Assembly: GCA_965230415.1 (NCBI GenBank)
Contig: CBDDKZ010000005.1
Coordinates: 744,001-808,000, forward strand
DNA length: 64,000 nt
Origin: CBDDKZ01 sp965230415
GTDB lineage: Bacteria > Bacteroidota > Bacteroidia > Cytophagales > JAAEPT01
Direction of reading: 5' to 3'
Below are positions 43,778 through 54,696 of the stretch, piece after piece. Within the stretch, counting starts at the first letter, position 1. Every line of letters starts with the position of its first letter. A program made the translations under genes and the position numbers. Below the pieces are notes generated by a model that was not told the origin of the DNA, made no database searches, and saw only the letters and a list, made by a program, of their open reading frames with translations.

Positions 43778-44809
43778 CTATTTCTCACTTTCAAAGATAT
43801 GAAGAGTATGGCTGCGATCTAATACCCCCAATAGTGAGTCATTGCCTTTAATTTCCAATATCTCTGGTATGGCACCATTTTCATTTTCCTCAAATCCATG
43901 GATCCAGTCTAGTTTTTTAGTGTCAAGGTTTAGTGCCCCTAATTTACTGTCATGCCTGCTTATGAAATAAATGTGATTATCCCCTAAAACATACTCAGGC
44001 TTATCATTTCGAATTTTTTGTTCTTCAAAGTATTCAGTCAAATCATAGAAGGTAATCTCTCCAGAATCAGGGTTAATCTCCCAATAAAACTCCCACATAA
44101 GCCCCACTAAACACCCTCTTTTTTTATCTATCTGCATCGCTTCAGGGGCTGGTATTGCAGAAGGCAGCCAATCACACTTGAAATCACTAATTGATGAAAG
44201 TTGTTTTCTTAATTGCCCTGTCTCTACATCTAATGCAATAACAGTGTGATTATTTAAGGCTACCCATAACTCATCATTCAATTCACCCAAGATTCTTTTG
44301 ACTCTTAATTCATCGCAAAAATCACACCCCAAATCAACAAAAGAGTATTCCCACATAAAATTTTCCGTGTCGAACCTCACCAAACTTATCAATACTAAGT
44401 TTTCATCAAAAATTACTTTATAAGCCGAGGTTTGGGCAAAAAATAGTATACTTGAGCTTTTCCCTAAATCCAAATCACCAACTTCATCTTTGAAATAAAT
44501 TAAATGGGAGATACCATTAATCTCATTCTCAAAAACGAAACCATTATTCAGCTCGCCTTTAAATACCTTATTATTAAAACGTTTTATCTCCTCACCTTCA
44601 TTGTAGAGAAATGCTCCATCCTTAAAATTTATGAAAGTGCCTTTATTAATGGAGCGCAATGAATAAATTCGAGTTTTATCAATAATTTTCTTTTCTTTGA
44701 AAAAAACACTCCTCTCTCTCGCCTTATCACCAGTTACTGAGTATAAATTGTTTTTATTTGAAATTTCAAAATTTTTTATATTAGTTGCTCTATTTTTTAA
44801 AAAGTACAT
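43778..44809 (-). CDS. candidate immunity protein (beta-propeller-like, cytosolic)
   Basis: The 343-residue product has no signal peptide or TM segment. It consists of repeated short beta-strand blocks (for example VIALDVETGQLRKQL and LGALNLDTKKLDWIHGF) typical of PQQ/WD40-like propellers. It starts 2 bp after the stop of the giant toxin-like gene, the usual position of the immunity gene in polymorphic toxin systems. The call is by position plus cytosolic location; I recognise no named immunity family. Its base composition is more AT-rich than the upstream half of the toxin gene, as expected for an exchangeable toxin-immunity cassette. Confidence 0.6.
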   Translation of the reverse strand: MYFLKNRATNIKNFEISNKNNLYSVTGDKARERSVFFKEKKIIDKTRIYSLRSINKGTFINFKDGAFLYNEGEEIKRFNNKVFKGELNNGFVFENEINGISHLIYFKDEVGDLDLGKSSSILFFAQTSAYKVIFDENLVLISLVRFDTENFMWEYSFVDLGCDFCDELRVKRILGELNDELWVALNNHTVIALDVETGQLRKQLSSISDFKCDWLPSAIPAPEAMQIDKKRGCLVGLMWEFYWEINPDSGEITFYDLTEYFEEQKIRNDKPEYVLGDNHIYFISRHDSKLGALNLDTKKLDWIHGFEENENGAIPEILEIKGNDSLLGVLDRSHTLHIFESEK

Positions 44810-44811
44810 GA

Positions 44812-47800
44812 TTAGTTTATTTGAATCATTTTATTAAACAATAAATTCAATTGAGCATCTGTAAAACTTATCGCAGTCTCTGATATATTTAATTCTGCCT
44901 TTATAGATAAATTCATTACGTCTAATATATCTTCTGCATTAGTATTATACATTTTCTTAAATTGACTTTTAATAAAGTCTTCCGCAGACAAAGATACACC
45001 ATTAACAGTATAATTTCCCGGCAATTTATTTAAATCGAATTCGTATTTAATATTATCAATACTAATTGCATCTTCCAAATAAGAAATATGTTGCTTTAAA
45101 AATGGTTTGTCAACATCGTTAATTGAAGCAATTTTTCTAATGGAGGCTTCACTATAACTTTTATATTCATACTTAATACCCGATTTTAGTTCAATATCAA
45201 ATCTGCAATTAGTACAAGCTCCTACATTATCTGGATCGACCTCAAATCTCCCGTCAAATCTTTTTACTGAAGATGGAGTGATTTCTGGTGTACGTTTAAT
45301 TTTGTCAATCATAAAGGCCGCGCCTTCCATTGCATAGTTAGGACTACCTGTTGAATTTATCTTTTTCAGTTCTGCAAGCACTTCTTCAAAACCATTACCT
45401 TCTAAGTGATTATAATTAGTAACGAAATGCTCTACATCATCTAGGTAATCATCGATATCTTTCAAGAATGTCTGACTTGCATCGCCACATGTTTTACAAC
45501 CAGCCCTCACATTGGCCTTGAGTAGTTTTTCTAGTTCATCAGGTCCTCCAATATTCTGCATAAAATCACCATTACCTCTCAATTCAGCTACTTTATCCAA
45601 TAATGAAGGATCTTTTTTCCATGCCGAGCCCGCTCCTCTTGCATTGTAAATATTAGTCCATGCATTCACAAGCTCGCCAGTTCCATCCTCATTAAATTTA
45701 TCAAAAAGACCAGTACTCCTATCACCCAGGTCATCTACAAATTGTTTCTTTTGTATCTCTGATAACTGATCAAATGAATTTTTGAATGCATCAGAAGCAT
45801 TATCTTGCAAATCTTTAAAAAAGCAATAAGGATCATTATGGACAAGCACTTCAGAGCCTGACACAAAATAGTTTTCATTATCGGCAACTGTAAAATTATA
45901 GACCCAAACTACTGTATCTTTGGACACAACGTCATCAATAAAAATTTTATCATTCCCATAAGATTTAACCCAATCACCTTTCTTTAAATACTGAGCCTCT
46001 ACATACTTGTCATTAGTAAAAAATGGATGATTTGCTGTAGTGTTTATTACTAGCCCATCACTCAGTTTAATTTCATATAACTGACCCACTTGTTTTTTCT
46101 TAACAAATTCTACCTTTGATTTTACCTTCGAACTATTACCGTGGTTATATGACCAAACTAAATCACCAATAATCACGTTTTCTATATTTTTATAACCTTG
46201 GTCTGTTTTAATTTTTGTTCCTGCCACAAAACAGCCATAATTATCAATGGTACATGCCAAATCGCAGTCATCCACATGCCTTGAAATGTCTTCCAGTTCA
46301 TCCAAATAACTAATATCAACTCCTTCATGCTCTAATGCATCTCTAATCTCCTGTCTCAACATCAATCGCATTTTCTCTGCATCAGTCCCTGCCATTTCAA
46401 TTTCACGTATAAGTGAATTAAAATCATCACCTGTAATGCCTGCACCGCTAGAGTTTTGGACTCTTTCAATAAAATCGTCAAAGTGTGTACCCAATGTTGA
46501 TGATGACTCTTCTATAGACTTAATTCCTAATTTTTTTGCAACTTTAATTTTTCTAAAACTTGAGATAGCACTAACAGCCACATTAGCCTCTTTCACAGCA
46601 ATGAATGAATTGTTCACGACGCTTTTAGCTATTGACAACGACTTTTCTATTCTTTTTATCGTATAAGAACTTCCAAGTGGTACCGCTATCGCTACACCAT
46701 AAATTGTAGTTTCAAGGGCATTCCCATTTGCAACACTATATATAAAACCAACTCCATCTGTGACAAAATCTAAACCATAAAGTGAAAGAAACACCCCCGA
46801 AATATCAAGTGTAGCATATACAACTTCATCTCTCAACGCACTTACATCAAAGTTATATAATACTGTTTCATTAATAAATTCAAAAGTTGGTTGATCTGAA
46901 AAGGTAGCACTAACAGCCTCAAAATATTTTGTAAATGAATTTTGCCCACAAAACCCTATAATATATTGATAGGCAAAGTCATCCATATAAATTTCTTTGA
47001 AGTCATACTTATTTAAATTTCTTACTTTTTCATCAGGGCTTGAATAATGTGCTACCAACCACGGTGAAAATTTAGCCTCTTCCATTTTTTGCGCCACAAA
47101 CGACTCAAATTTTAATCTACCTAATGCCGTAGGGACCCACTGAAAAGCCCCTCCTCCCGAAGGTACACTTTCTGAATAAGTGGTATTATTTAGATCTTCA
47201 TTTTGCACATCAAGGTATTGTTGTTTATAAAGCATTACAATTTCTTTCACAGCTGGTCTTCCTGTTACATAGTCTGAACCACTAATTTGCTGTTTATAAA
47301 TTATAGATCCGTCAACGCTTACTAAACCATAATGGATATGAGATGGTTTTCTCACAGCTTTATAAACCTCAAACACAAAATCATATATTTTATCACTATA
47401 ATACTCGCGATCTTCCGATAACGCTGCCATTACTTCAGGCGAACTATAACTATATGCAGGTTGGACAAAAGCTCTATCAAAATCTGTTAAATCATCAAAA
47501 TATCGTGATGGTGTATAAGGTAAAGTAACTAATATAGATTGTGTTTCCGCTAACTTCTCACTACGCTCAAGAACTAATTTCGCGAACCTAAATTCGTCCC
47601 CTTCCTTTAGCCAATGATCAAGTTCAAATGGTAAGACATACATTTCTCTATCTTCATTCAAATCATTTGAAACAATGTATTCATTCATGTATTTAAGTTT
47701 GTGCTCTAGTCTGGTTAATTTTTCCCTCGTCAAATCGGTAAAATCAAAAGTTCCATGATAAGTTTCTGCACTTGAAGCTAAAAATGCCCCATCTACGATA

Positions 47801-50800
47801 TGCTTCCATTGATCGCTATTGTAGTCATTATCATTTATGTTAGTACCTACATTGGTTATATGTTCATCTAACTTATCTGCTGCTTGTTCTACCTTTTGCT
47901 GGAACCATGTCTCGTAATCCGTTCCTGTCGTTATATCCCCCCAATCATCGGGATACCATGAATAATCAATCGCAACGGTATGATAATCTGAGTTGCACCA
48001 AGAATGATCTGAATTATTATAAAGCCCTATAACCTGATCTTCCTGAAATTCAGTAAACCTATCCAAATATTGTCGATATTTTCGATTATCATCCTCACCA
48101 TTGTACTGCGCATAACTTTGTTCTATTGATGAATTTATATTCGATATTTTAGCTTCATGAAGGAGTGTATTACAATCTCTCACTCCTCCTTCTATTCTTC
48201 CATCAAATTCTCCCCATAAAAACGTTGCTTCGCCAGAGCCAGGCACTACACTAAAATCTGTAAAAGCCACTTTTACGGAATTTTCAGGATTACCTTTGTT
48301 AAAGTAGCCAGAAAACATTCCCTTTTTTTCATCTTCTTTTGTATGGTAATTTGCCCAATATGTTACCCCTTCATAAACGAACCCCAAAAGTGCACCTTCT
48401 GGAGTTTTTGTACCAGGCCCGAATCGATACCAAGAGACTTTTCTATTGTCGATTTCTATTATTTCCCCACCTGCATTTAAAAATCTCAAGTGATGCCCAT
48501 CTGACGAATTGTTCGAATTAATATGCTCTGGAGATATCTGAGGCAGAATAGTGCCTTCCGGTGAAAAGAATACCGTACCCTCAGCAACATCACTAGTTTT
48601 ATCCAACCAATATATATCAAAGGCAGGGTCTTGTATAAGCGCCCATTGGAAACCACGCAGATCTACACCATTTCCATAAGACATTAAGTTAGTCGGATCA
48701 TCTTGAGGAATATTTTCATCGGTAACATCCCAAGTATGTTGTAGTTTTAATGCACCATGTGCAAGCTCATGAGCTATCGTTTTCACTCTTCTGTCATTGG
48801 CAAGCAATGCACCGTCTGCCAAAGTGATAAACCCTACATCCTTATTCCTAGGCATGTAACCATTAAGTTGAGGACCTCCAGCAGAAATAGAATTTACAAC
48901 GAATATATAATATGTCTTTTCAGATGCCTTGGAAGTTCCCCCTGTGAAATACCCATCTTCTAAATCTTGCATTTCCTGGGTATACAAACTCATAAATTTG
49001 TGGTTATCTTCAGTAACCGTCAAATCAGATATGGGCTGATTTGTATACTCATTTCCCACACTTACTACCACATGAACATTTGGAATATTGTAGATGGCAT
49101 TTATGCGTTCCTCTATTGTAGTTATGTTATCCGTCAAAAACGTACGTGACGTTTCTGAATTTGGAACTAAAACCAAATCGATATCTATGCGCTTGCACTC
49201 AATCACTTCTAGTTTACCTAATTTCAAACTGCTGCCATTATCGTCATATAAGGCAAATACACGCTTAGCATCACTTGGGACGCGTACCTTAAAGCTGTTG
49301 GTAGTACCAATACGCTCTGCTTCCAATTCATCGTTTTGCCCAATAGCCTGACCTAGTATGGAATTCTTCACAAAGGTGATTTTATCGAAGTTATTTTCGA
49401 AGTCGTCCATGGTAACTGTGGCAGTCACATAATCAAACTGCCCTTCATTAATAGCTACATAAGGCACATGATATTCTTCAACTGGCTCATCTTTAGTACG
49501 AAGTATTTCATAAAAGTCTTTAAACACACTTTCATCTGCCGCACTCAGCGCATCAAAATGATCCGCATTTTCAAACTCACTAAAAACTACAATACGATCT
49601 GCTGTACAATCTAAAGATCTGATTTCCTGAGCTGCTTCCACTCCCAGTTCATAGGCTGCTTGTAAAAGTGCTATAGCTAATTTAGTATTCTGTACAACGG
49701 CTGTGACATCTTCAATCCCCTGTACATCTCCATCCATAACCCGCACGAACAAGGGATAAAATTCATCATATAATTTCATTCCCTCTTCAAACAACTCTTC
49801 TGCTGTCATATTTTCGTAAGGAGTCATATCAATTGGGTCTGTTATGGTCGTGAGCAATGTTTCCATCTGCTCTAACATTGTAGCTGTCATTTCTACATAT
49901 GACTCGATTTGGTCCAGACCATCTTCAATTTGACCAAGTACTCCGTTCAGTTGATCCGACCATTCTTGTGGAATAACCCTGATGATAGTTCCCTGAATTA
50001 CACCATTACCTTCCACCGCACATAGTTTGTCGTCTGTGGTTCTTTTGACTTTCACTCCGCTGAAATACACCTCCACCTGGGCCATATTCATATAGGGTAC
50101 CACTACATGCGCAAAGCCAGTATAACCATCGGTTTGGTTACCTGTAAATGAGCCATCAATAATACCATCATAAGTTCCCTGAGCCTGGGCAACCACCTGC
50201 AGTTCAAAGCCTCCCATCGTAAAAATATCCGTTTCTTTTAACTCATCAGAAAAGCCATCTTCTGTGTTTGTACCGGCAGGAAACTCGCATGGAATATCCA
50301 CATCTCCGCAGCTAAATTCAGTAAGAGGTTCAAAACCGGCAATGGTTGAAAATTTAAACGTATTTGAAGTCTTTTCTTCGACCCCACATGCTACTGTAAT
50401 TCGCACATCATACTGCGTATCTTCGTACAAATTCTTCAGTGAATAATAAACAAACTCGTCATTATCATTTAAGTTAACACCAGGCGTCTGTACATCTTTG
50501 TACCAATCGTTTACACCCTGATCTTCGCTTTTATACTCTACATAAAAGCCCGTATAATTACTCTTCTCGCTAAATTTCAGATTCAATACCGTCGCTGTTG
50601 CTCCCGGGTCTGCCAACTGTAAGTCCGTTACTTTCTCACAAGGCGTTGAATTAGTTCTCGAAGGAGTCGTAATAGGTGTGGTGAATGTCTCTTTATCGGT
50701 ATACAAACTCCAGCCGTCTTCGCACTCGGTGCGCACCTGGTATTCGTAGTCGGTGTCTTCTTCAAGACCTGTTAATTCTATATCCCGCTCAAATTGGTTG

Positions 50801-52932
50801 AAAATCTCCCAGCCGCTGGCACCCACCTTACGGTACATAAACTGGTAACCCACGTTCTTTTTGGCTTTGTCCCAGTAGATTTTTACGGAAGTGGTGCTAA
50901 TAAACTCTACCAATGTGCTGGCAGGAGCAAAGCAACTCCCCGTGCCTTCGTCTACATTATCGGTAAAGTCGTCTTTGTTTTTGATGAAAAAGCTGTTTTC
51001 TGTACTGGTAGCAAAATCGGTTCCGGCAGCATTACAGTAATAAGTGATGGTGTAAGCATACTGCAGATTATAAGCCAGTTTGTCTAAAATAAGGCTGTTT
51101 TCGGTCAGGTTGGGGTGTGTTGTCCACTCATCTGGCTGACTATTATGGCGGTCGCGGTAGTTAAAATCGAAGTGGTGGTGGCTGCTATTGGCTGTCCAGG
51201 TGAGCCGTTTTGGGTCTTCCATCTCTAATGTTGGATCGTCCACATCTTCCACGGTCATATAAACCGGGTCTGGTGCTTTGCAATCTCCCTGTACCGAATT
51301 GCTACCGTCAAGTGCAAATGTATAAGTTTCATCTATCTCTGTATCGTCGGCACAGGTGCGTTCGATCAATATCGTTATGTGTTCGAAAGGTGACATATCA
51401 ATACCTTCCAACAATCCACCTGGTGCTGCGGATATGCTTAAGGTATTACCGCTTACCAGAAACGGGCCTGTTAGTTGCTGTGTTGCATCCCCCCCATCGT
51501 CTACTAATGTGAGCGTCACATTCCAGCTTAGCTCAATATGTTGGTCTTCCCACTCAAAGTTGAATTGTTGGTAAGTGATACTTTCGTCGGCTGCATCTAC
51601 AATTTGTTCTTCGGTCATGGTCATGTAGGCGGGCTCTTCACAAGCGTCTAAGTACTCGTCGAGCGTTGTCACATTCCCTAAATCACGAATAGGGGCGGTG
51701 ATTTTGTCACAATAAGCTTTTACCGATAGTTCGTAAGTGGTTGCCGGTCTTAACTCATTTAGTGTAAGTATACTCTCCGTAGTGTGTATGGTACTAAAAG
51801 CAACGTCCGACTCAAATTCTCTGTACAAAAAGTCAAAGGAGGTATGATTACTTTCACGAATTACCTGCACTTCTATTTCCTGTGGGTTATCTGTGTGTAT
51901 ATGCAATAAATCAGGCTGATTACATGGATGCGCGTAATAGTAGCTAAAAACCTCTGAACGACCCAGGTTGCTGAAATAGTGATTTTGGCCGGCATCTACC
52001 GACCAAAAGGTTTGTGGGTCCGTTTGTGGATCTAGCAAATCTCCACTAACAACTGTTTCATCTACAGCGGTGACACGCCAGGCATAACGTTTGGCCTCCC
52101 AGAAAACATTGTCCATCGGAAAGGTGGTATAATCTAATAAAAAGGTGGTTTGCCCTCCTGTTACCAATGTCTGAAATATGGGTGCTGCTGTCTGCACATA
52201 ATTGTTAGGGTCTTTTTTAAGGTCATTTTCCGGAAAGCCCCAGATCTCCAACACATAATTAACCGCTCCGGCATTTGGATCAAACAAAATATGACGCGGT
52301 GTCCACTGAAAAAGAATTGGACTAGGCGGATATATTTCACTGTTAACCGTTGTACCATTCATTGGCAAATTCAAGAATGGAGGTTCGTTGCGGGTAATAT
52401 TAATGATTTGCCCATCGAAATTTACACTTGAAAGCTGGCGCCCTGTTCCCGCTTCAAAAACGACCACCTGAAAAACATAGGTACCTTCCTTCAAGCCTTC
52501 ATTATCTAATGTATAGTTAAATAAATGAGTTAATTGGCTGCCATTTAGAATACTAGGAAATCCTTTATTTATCTGGAACACCTTGTCTGCAGGTTGGCTA
52601 AGCACGTCTCCATCGGCTGGAATGCGGATAGTTTCAGGCTTCGGATTGATCCTTTTTAAACGCAATTGTAAATACACATCCACTTGGTCCTGGTTATACC
52701 AATCCATCAGATTTAAGGTCAAAACAAAACGATCAAATTGGGGCAAGGTATAGTCCTCCAAATAAGGGGAAAATGGTTGCGCAATTGATACATCTGCCCT
52801 TACAGGAAAGTTCAGGCCTTGTGCCTGCAAACCTCGTATGTTGCACAAAAACAGCATACCGCATAGCATTGTTAGAAGGATAGACCTTGCAACTATAGCA
52901 GTAAGACGATTGATGGTAAAGTGACGTATCAT
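44812..52932 (-). CDS. giant polymorphic toxin-like protein: Fn3-like repeats, metzincin-type motif, HINT, PD-(D/E)XK-like C-terminus
   Basis: The 2,706-residue protein has an N-terminal signal/TM segment (SILLTMLCGMLFLCNIRG). Residues ~60-900 hold a series of fibronectin type III-like modules (for example YEYQVRTECEDGWSLYT). A metalloprotease-type motif HELAHGALKLQH occurs at ~1387 with a downstream NLMSYG Met-turn. Residues ~2233-2365 are a pretoxin HINT domain from CFVAGTKI to VLVHND. The ~340-residue C-terminus after HINT has CKTC and CTNC pairs and, at ~2575-2590, RFDI followed by YEYKS, compatible with the D...ExK core of a restriction-endonuclease-fold nuclease. The expected route is export and HINT- or protease-mediated release of a nuclease toxin. 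No T9SS tail is present, as the C-terminus is the toxin. Confidence 0.8.
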   Translation of the reverse strand: MIRHFTINRLTAIVARSILLTMLCGMLFLCNIRGLQAQGLNFPVRADVSIAQPFSPYLEDYTLPQFDRFVLTLNLMDWYNQDQVDVYLQLRLKRINPKPETIRIPADGDVLSQPADKVFQINKGFPSILNGSQLTHLFNYTLDNEGLKEGTYVFQVVVFEAGTGRQLSSVNFDGQIINITRNEPPFLNLPMNGTTVNSEIYPPSPILFQWTPRHILFDPNAGAVNYVLEIWGFPENDLKKDPNNYVQTAAPIFQTLVTGGQTTFLLDYTTFPMDNVFWEAKRYAWRVTAVDETVVSGDLLDPQTDPQTFWSVDAGQNHYFSNLGRSEVFSYYYAHPCNQPDLLHIHTDNPQEIEVQVIRESNHTSFDFLYREFESDVAFSTIHTTESILTLNELRPATTYELSVKAYCDKITAPIRDLGNVTTLDEYLDACEEPAYMTMTEEQIVDAADESITYQQFNFEWEDQHIELSWNVTLTLVDDGGDATQQLTGPFLVSGNTLSISAAPGGLLEGIDMSPFEHITILIERTCADDTEIDETYTFALDGSNSVQGDCKAPDPVYMTVEDVDDPTLEMEDPKRLTWTANSSHHHFDFNYRDRHNSQPDEWTTHPNLTENSLILDKLAYNLQYAYTITYYCNAAGTDFATSTENSFFIKNKDDFTDNVDEGTGSCFAPASTLVEFISTTSVKIYWDKAKKNVGYQFMYRKVGASGWEIFNQFERDIELTGLEEDTDYEYQVRTECEDGWSLYTDKETFTTPITTPSRTNSTPCEKVTDLQLADPGATATVLNLKFSEKSNYTGFYVEYKSEDQGVNDWYKDVQTPGVNLNDNDEFVYYSLKNLYEDTQYDVRITVACGVEEKTSNTFKFSTIAGFEPLTEFSCGDVDIPCEFPAGTNTEDGFSDELKETDIFTMGGFELQVVAQAQGTYDGIIDGSFTGNQTDGYTGFAHVVVPYMNMAQVEVYFSGVKVKRTTDDKLCAVEGNGVIQGTIIRVIPQEWSDQLNGVLGQIEDGLDQIESYVEMTATMLEQMETLLTTITDPIDMTPYENMTAEELFEEGMKLYDEFYPLFVRVMDGDVQGIEDVTAVVQNTKLAIALLQAAYELGVEAAQEIRSLDCTADRIVVFSEFENADHFDALSAADESVFKDFYEILRTKDEPVEEYHVPYVAINEGQFDYVTATVTMDDFENNFDKITFVKNSILGQAIGQNDELEAERIGTTNSFKVRVPSDAKRVFALYDDNGSSLKLGKLEVIECKRIDIDLVLVPNSETSRTFLTDNITTIEERINAIYNIPNVHVVVSVGNEYTNQPISDLTVTEDNHKFMSLYTQEMQDLEDGYFTGGTSKASEKTYYIFVVNSISAGGPQLNGYMPRNKDVGFITLADGALLANDRRVKTIAHELAHGALKLQHTWDVTDENIPQDDPTNLMSYGNGVDLRGFQWALIQDPAFDIYWLDKTSDVAEGTVFFSPEGTILPQISPEHINSNNSSDGHHLRFLNAGGEIIEIDNRKVSWYRFGPGTKTPEGALLGFVYEGVTYWANYHTKEDEKKGMFSGYFNKGNPENSVKVAFTDFSVVPGSGEATFLWGEFDGRIEGGVRDCNTLLHEAKISNINSSIEQSYAQYNGEDDNRKYRQYLDRFTEFQEDQVIGLYNNSDHSWCNSDYHTVAIDYSWYPDDWGDITTGTDYETWFQQKVEQAADKLDEHITNVGTNINDNDYNSDQWKHIVDGAFLASSAETYHGTFDFTDLTREKLTRLEHKLKYMNEYIVSNDLNEDREMYVLPFELDHWLKEGDEFRFAKLVLERSEKLAETQSILVTLPYTPSRYFDDLTDFDRAFVQPAYSYSSPEVMAALSEDREYYSDKIYDFVFEVYKAVRKPSHIHYGLVSVDGSIIYKQQISGSDYVTGRPAVKEIVMLYKQQYLDVQNEDLNNTTYSESVPSGGGAFQWVPTALGRLKFESFVAQKMEEAKFSPWLVAHYSSPDEKVRNLNKYDFKEIYMDDFAYQYIIGFCGQNSFTKYFEAVSATFSDQPTFEFINETVLYNFDVSALRDEVVYATLDISGVFLSLYGLDFVTDGVGFIYSVANGNALETTIYGVAIAVPLGSSYTIKRIEKSLSIAKSVVNNSFIAVKEANVAVSAISSFRKIKVAKKLGIKSIEESSSTLGTHFDDFIERVQNSSGAGITGDDFNSLIREIEMAGTDAEKMRLMLRQEIRDALEHEGVDISYLDELEDISRHVDDCDLACTIDNYGCFVAGTKIKTDQGYKNIENVIIGDLVWSYNHGNSSKVKSKVEFVKKKQVGQLYEIKLSDGLVINTTANHPFFTNDKYVEAQYLKKGDWVKSYGNDKIFIDDVVSKDTVVWVYNFTVADNENYFVSGSEVLVHNDPYCFFKDLQDNASDAFKNSFDQLSEIQKKQFVDDLGDRSTGLFDKFNEDGTGELVNAWTNIYNARGAGSAWKKDPSLLDKVAELRGNGDFMQNIGGPDELEKLLKANVRAGCKTCGDASQTFLKDIDDYLDDVEHFVTNYNHLEGNGFEEVLAELKKINSTGSPNYAMEGAAFMIDKIKRTPEITPSSVKRFDGRFEVDPDNVGACTNCRFDIELKSGIKYEYKSYSEASIRKIASINDVDKPFLKQHISYLEDAISIDNIKYEFDLNKLPGNYTVNGVSLSAEDFIKSQFKKMYNTNAEDILDVMNLSIKAELNISETAISFTDAQLNLLFNKMIQIN

Positions 52933-52937
52933 AACTA

Positions 52938-54686
52938 TTAGTCTTGTTTTTTATCAGATTCCTCTGTTTCGTTCTTTTTCTTGTTGAACATCGAAAAGGA
53001 GTAACTATAACTCATACTTACTGTAAGGTCATTGCTTCTTCCCATCTCAAGTTGTCTGTTCATATAATTCATTGATAAGCTCACGTTGTGCTTTTCTTTG
53101 ATCACGGAGCTCAACCCTGCCCGCGAAACAATGATAAAGCCATTGGAGTTACCCTCTCTGAAAGTTTCGTTATAGTTTACACTCCAATTGGCACTGATTT
53201 TTTCTTCAAACAGTGGTTTTGAAATCCCGCAGGTCCCTCCCAGTATTTGGGATGTATTACCTTGAGCTATTGTGGAGCTACCGTTGATCCCGAATTGTAA
53301 ATTCATCTTCCAGGGCACAAAATTGAAATTGTAAGCGGTATTTGCATTATACATCTCCGTACCACCAACCAGTGTACCTTCACCATTTTTGGAAGACACC
53401 TTATTATAAGTTCCGTTCATCGTCAAAGTGTGTGAGCGTTTTTTGTTGGCAGCTATTTTGTAATTGGCCCCTGCTGTGACGGTATTCGATAATTGCGTGA
53501 AGTTAAGCGAGTCGTAGTTGATATTGGTCACCTGGGCGATTTGCTCTTCTACCGGCAATATGAAGGTAAAGCTGGTGAAGTTGGAATAGGAACCATTTAA
53601 ATTCAACTTATCTCCTATCGGACCGGAAAGATTCAAGGACCCTACCCAGCGCTGTGATTCGGAGGCTTTGTCTCCGTCGAGGTTATTAGTCTGCAAACCA
53701 ACGTTGGTAGAAACATTCATTTTTTTCTTGAACAGCTGTGTCGATGCACTTACGGTTATATTGCGCAGGTCGTTGTTAAAGAAGTAGGCTCCCAGCGTTT
53801 TGTAACCAGGGTCTATACGCTCGTAATTCAGGCCTAAGGTGGCAAAATTGAGCTTGTAATTCAGACTTCCTTTCATGGCCCCGTAGAAGTCGGTAGATGT
53901 TCTGGTGGTGATGAAAAACAAACCGTCGAGTGGTGACTCGCCATAGTTTTGTACTTCCCCCGAACGTATGTCGCGTGTATGTGCGGAACGCGCCCCTTCC
54001 ACATTTACCGAAATACGTTCGGTGAGTTCCTGCTCCAGCTGCAGGCTTAACACCATATTAGCTTCTGGCTTGATGAGGCTATCGGGTGCGTTTTTCAACG
54101 AATATTGTTCATCCCAACCGTTAAATGATATGAAAGTCACCTTACCTCCTTTATGCGCACGGCTTACCTTTATACCTGAGCCCCATCGTCTATAGGCAGG
54201 GGTATTGTTCCCGTTAAACTCAATAGGTTTTAACAAACGTCCAAACATAGCCTGTACCTCCCAGGTATCGTTGGGTTTGAGCTCCAATCCGCCACCTAAG
54301 AACAGGTGACCACTCAAGGTATAGGGGGAGAAACTCATGCTTCTCCAGCCGGCATGTGCAGTTACCCACTTGTACGTCGGGCTCATACCAAACTGATTAA
54401 AAGGCTGTGCCGTTGGCCTGCTATAGTTCAGGTGTTGATTGGAAAAGTTAAACGAAAACGGAAAACTGAACTGCAAGAAGCTCAGGTTCAGGTTTCCTGA
54501 AATATTGAAGGTATACGGACGTGCTATACTCGCCTCGTTGTCTGTGACGAAGAGCATTTGACGTGCATTAATACCTCCGGACACCTTGAAAGGGTTTTCT
54601 TTAAAAACCGTTTCAAGGTTCTGCCCGACAAGAGGTGTTAAAGTTGTCAAAAAGTACACCAACAATATGTTTTTTATTGTTCTCAA
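52938..54686 (-). CDS. outer-membrane beta-barrel protein
   Basis: The 582-residue protein has a signal peptide (~1-21) and then alternating amphipathic strands throughout (FNISGNLNLSFLQFSFPFSF and MSYSYSFSMF near the end), typical of a large outer-membrane barrel. A polar Lys/Glu tail follows the last strand. It is not a PorP/SprF family member by its motifs. It lies 5 bp upstream of the toxin-like gene and 10 bp downstream of the giant beta-helix gene, so the three are almost certainly one transcript. A role as surface anchor or translocation partner for one of the giants is inferred. Confidence 0.8.
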   Translation of the reverse strand: MRTIKNILLVYFLTTLTPLVGQNLETVFKENPFKVSGGINARQMLFVTDNEASIARPYTFNISGNLNLSFLQFSFPFSFNFSNQHLNYSRPTAQPFNQFGMSPTYKWVTAHAGWRSMSFSPYTLSGHLFLGGGLELKPNDTWEVQAMFGRLLKPIEFNGNNTPAYRRWGSGIKVSRAHKGGKVTFISFNGWDEQYSLKNAPDSLIKPEANMVLSLQLEQELTERISVNVEGARSAHTRDIRSGEVQNYGESPLDGLFFITTRTSTDFYGAMKGSLNYKLNFATLGLNYERIDPGYKTLGAYFFNNDLRNITVSASTQLFKKKMNVSTNVGLQTNNLDGDKASESQRWVGSLNLSGPIGDKLNLNGSYSNFTSFTFILPVEEQIAQVTNINYDSLNFTQLSNTVTAGANYKIAANKKRSHTLTMNGTYNKVSSKNGEGTLVGGTEMYNANTAYNFNFVPWKMNLQFGINGSSTIAQGNTSQILGGTCGISKPLFEEKISANWSVNYNETFREGNSNGFIIVSRAGLSSVIKEKHNVSLSMNYMNRQLEMGRSNDLTVSMSYSYSFSMFNKKKNETEESDKKQD

Positions 54687-54696
54687 TTACTTTCCC

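Noticed and set aside
52938..54686. Barrel protein as PorP/SprF, the usual partner of T9SS type B giants
   Set aside because: It is longer than PorP/SprF and lacks that family's sequence pattern, and the neighbouring giant carries a type A, not type B, sorting domain.
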